This document shows positions 33,105 through 34,737 of a stretch of 34,737 nt of DNA, piece by piece (within the stretch, counting starts at the first letter, position 1; every line of letters begins with the position of its first letter). The notes beneath the pieces were generated by a model. It was not told the DNA's origin, did no database searches, and saw only the letters and a program-made list of their open reading frames with translations. The position numbers and the translations under genes were made by a program. This stretch comes from Neptuniibacter sp. (lineage in GTDB: Bacteria > Pseudomonadota > Gammaproteobacteria > Pseudomonadales > Balneatricaceae): NCBI RefSeq assembly GCF_024231755.1, contig NZ_JAAEQH010000239.1:1-34737 (forward strand). The letters are read 5' to 3'.

Positions 33105-34670
33105 TCAACTGGCGAGGTATTGTGCCAGATAAGTATCGAAATCCGTTTCATCAGTTGCTTCGATCTGTCTCTGTTCTTCTAGTGAGTTAAAGGTCATCGC
33201 TGTTAATCTGTCTTTAACTACAGGAGGGAGCGCCTGTTGTAACAGATCCTGCATATGTTTTTCCGCTTGCTGTAGAACAAACTGACCATGACTCAGCTTC
33301 TGCTCCTGCATCTGCTGCAGTATCTGTGCAGATGGTGTTAGATCGGAGTTATCCAGTTTAGCCTGTTGTAGGTCTACAGAATCAGTGAATTGTGAGTTTC
33401 CACTAAGCTTATCCAGTAGTGCTGCAGTACTTCTGATTTGATCAAGAATCTGCTGCCCCCAGGTCTGTAGGGAAACTTCTTCATCATTACAGATCAGGGT
33501 TAGGCCTGGTTCACGGCCGCGAGTGACAACACGTTGGTGGTTTTCACTAATCTGATCGCACTCTTCCATACTGATTTCGCGTTCTTCCATCAGCAGACAG
33601 GTCAGCAAGAACAGATCAAGAAAATCTGCCTGAGTCTGGTCGATACCTAATGGCAGGAATGGGTTGATATCCGTGTTCCGCACTTCGATGTATTCAACAC
33701 CGCGAGCCATCAGAGCATGAACGGGTTTTTCACCGGATTGTGTTACACGTTTGGGGCGGATATCGCTGTAGTACTCATTTTCAATCTGCAGAATATTGTT
33801 GTTTAGCTGACGATATTCACCATTAACTTTTACACCGATCTCTTCATAAGCAGGGTACGGCGTGCGAATTGCCCTATTTAGCGAGCTGGCATAGGTATTC
33901 AGATGGTTAAAGCAGATATTGAGGCTGGCCTGAGCTTTATTCGAGTAACCCAGATCGCTCATTCGCAGTGACGTGGCGTAAGGAAGGTAAAGTGTGCCTT
34001 CCGACAGGGTTTCTAGATTGTGCTCTCTATCCTTCAGGAAAGAGCTGCAGAGAGCAGGTGATGCGCCGAACAGATACATCAGTAACCAGGAGTATCTGCG
34101 GAAATTACGTATCAGGCTAAAATACGAAGCGGAGCGAAAGTCCTGCAATGAACCGTTATCTTTACTCAAGCGCTGATAAACCGGCCAGAAATTTTCCGGC
34201 AGCGAAAAGTTGTAGTGAATGCCAGCGATGGTTTGCATCATCTTACCGTAACGGTTTTCCAAGCCGACACGGTAGATGTACTTCATTTTGCCTACATTCG
34301 AATCACCGTAATAGGCGATAGGGATATCTTCCTCTTCCGGTAAAACACAGGGCATACTTGCCGGCCAAATCTGTTCACCATCCAGCTTCTGATAGGTGTA
34401 GCGGTGCAGTTCCGCCAGAAACTCCAGTGCATCCGAAGAACGTTCAAATACCGGCGTAATAAACTCCAGAAGCGCTTCAGAATAGTCTGTGGTGATGTGT
34501 TCATGGGTGAGAGCAGAACCCAGTGCTTCGGGGTGTGGCTTTTCTGATAGCTTGCATTGAGTATCAACGCGCAAGCCCTCTTTTTCGATACCGTGCTGAA
34601 GTTGAGTCAGCAGTTCAGCGTGGCCTTCTTGTTCAAGCCAGTTAAGCGTTTGCTCTAGTGTGGTAGACAA
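33105..34670 (-). CDS. gshA: Glutamate-cysteine ligase
   Basis: First enzyme of glutathione synthesis, joining glutamate and cysteine with ATP in the cytoplasm. The 521 residues match the proteobacterial GshA class in length. The N-terminal GIEKEGLRV metal and ATP-binding motif (about 28-36) is clear. The motifs TDYSEALLEFITP, GIHYNFSLP, SLRMSDLGY and the segment around YIEVRNTDINPFLPLGI also match. The start codon is TTG at 34670, supported by AAAGGA seven bases upstream. It ends next to the large bidirectional terminator. Together with ggt the window encodes both a synthesis and a breakdown step of glutathione. Confidence 0.96.
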   Translation of the reverse strand: MSTTLEQTLNWLEQEGHAELLTQLQHGIEKEGLRVDTQCKLSEKPHPEALGSALTHEHITTDYSEALLEFITPVFERSSDALEFLAELHRYTYQKLDGEQIWPASMPCVLPEEEDIPIAYYGDSNVGKMKYIYRVGLENRYGKMMQTIAGIHYNFSLPENFWPVYQRLSKDNGSLQDFRSASYFSLIRNFRRYSWLLMYLFGASPALCSSFLKDREHNLETLSEGTLYLPYATSLRMSDLGYSNKAQASLNICFNHLNTYASSLNRAIRTPYPAYEEIGVKVNGEYRQLNNNILQIENEYYSDIRPKRVTQSGEKPVHALMARGVEYIEVRNTDINPFLPLGIDQTQADFLDLFLLTCLLMEEREISMEECDQISENHQRVVTRGREPGLTLICNDEEVSLQTWGQQILDQIRSTAALLDKLSGNSQFTDSVDLQQAKLDNSDLTPSAQILQQMQEQKLSHGQFVLQQAEKHMQDLLQQALPPVVKDRLTAMTFNSLEEQRQIEATDETDFDTYLAQYLAS

Positions 34671-34706
34671 AGTGTCGTCCTTTCTTCACCCATTCGGAGG
34701 TGGCAC

Positions 34707-34737
34707 ATTATAAATGAGGAAAATGTAAATTACTGCC
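34707..34737 (-). promoter_or_regulatory. Candidate promoter of gshA
   Basis: The minus strand carries a perfect TATAAT (34712-34707) about 37 nt before the gshA start. No good -35 is found at 16-18 bp (CAGTAA at 17 bp), and the window ends there. Confidence 0.35.

Overview
The window reads as chromosomal DNA of a marine gammaproteobacterium, probably of the Oceanospirillales/Oceanospirillaceae type. This is inferred from gene content and from two gene orders I recall in Pseudomonas: pyrE-crc-rph-yicC-gmk-rpoZ-spoT, and yheS-TIGR02444-FKBP isomerase-rsd. It is combined here with an MSH (mannose-sensitive haemagglutinin) type IV pilus locus of the Vibrio/Shewanella kind. I see no tRNA, rRNA, CRISPR array, prophage or insertion sequence.

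Layout: (1) 1-308 is non-coding and carries one REP-like palindrome. (2) 309-1079 is a fabI-type enoyl-ACP reductase closed by a strong terminator. (3) 1321-14495 is a 15-gene, same-strand MSH pilus locus in canonical order: mshI, a PilN-like gene, mshJ, K, L, M, N, E, G, F, one MshA/MshB-type pilin, mshC, D, O, P. Most genes overlap or nearly touch. The main break is the 70 bp before the pilin gene, where a plausible separate promoter lies. No mshQ or mshH is present. (4) 14524-24153 is a housekeeping block: pyrE, crc-like, rph, yicC, gmk, rpoZ and spoT, with a FIST sensor gene and an M23 endopeptidase gene lying between yicC and gmk. (5) 24241-29968 holds ggt, an aminoacyl-tRNA deacylase/HDOD fusion, the ABC-F gene yheS and a TIGR02444 gene. 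(6) 30083-34670 holds an FKBP isomerase, a WD40-repeat lipoprotein behind the anti-sigma factor gene rsd, a FliL-like exported protein, and gshA.

How the parts work together: the MSH proteins form a complete assembly machine. MshI, the PilN-like protein, MshJ and MshK form the alignment complex, MshL is the secretin, MshM and MshN are accessory, MshE is the motor ATPase, MshG the platform, and MshF, pilin, C, D, O and P are the pilin and pilin-like subunits. MshE carries two tandem MshEN c-di-GMP-binding motifs, so pilus extension is probably controlled directly by c-di-GMP. Several neighbours are global regulators: SpoT ((p)ppGpp), omega subunit, Rsd (sigma-70 sequestration) and Crc (catabolite repression).

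I found no clear undescribed system. The points most worth a second look are the MSH locus without its usual large last gene mshQ, the rsd-WD40 lipoprotein pair, a 12-bp tandem repeat that duplicates a stop codon four times in frame, and a 22-bp-arm perfect palindrome next to it.
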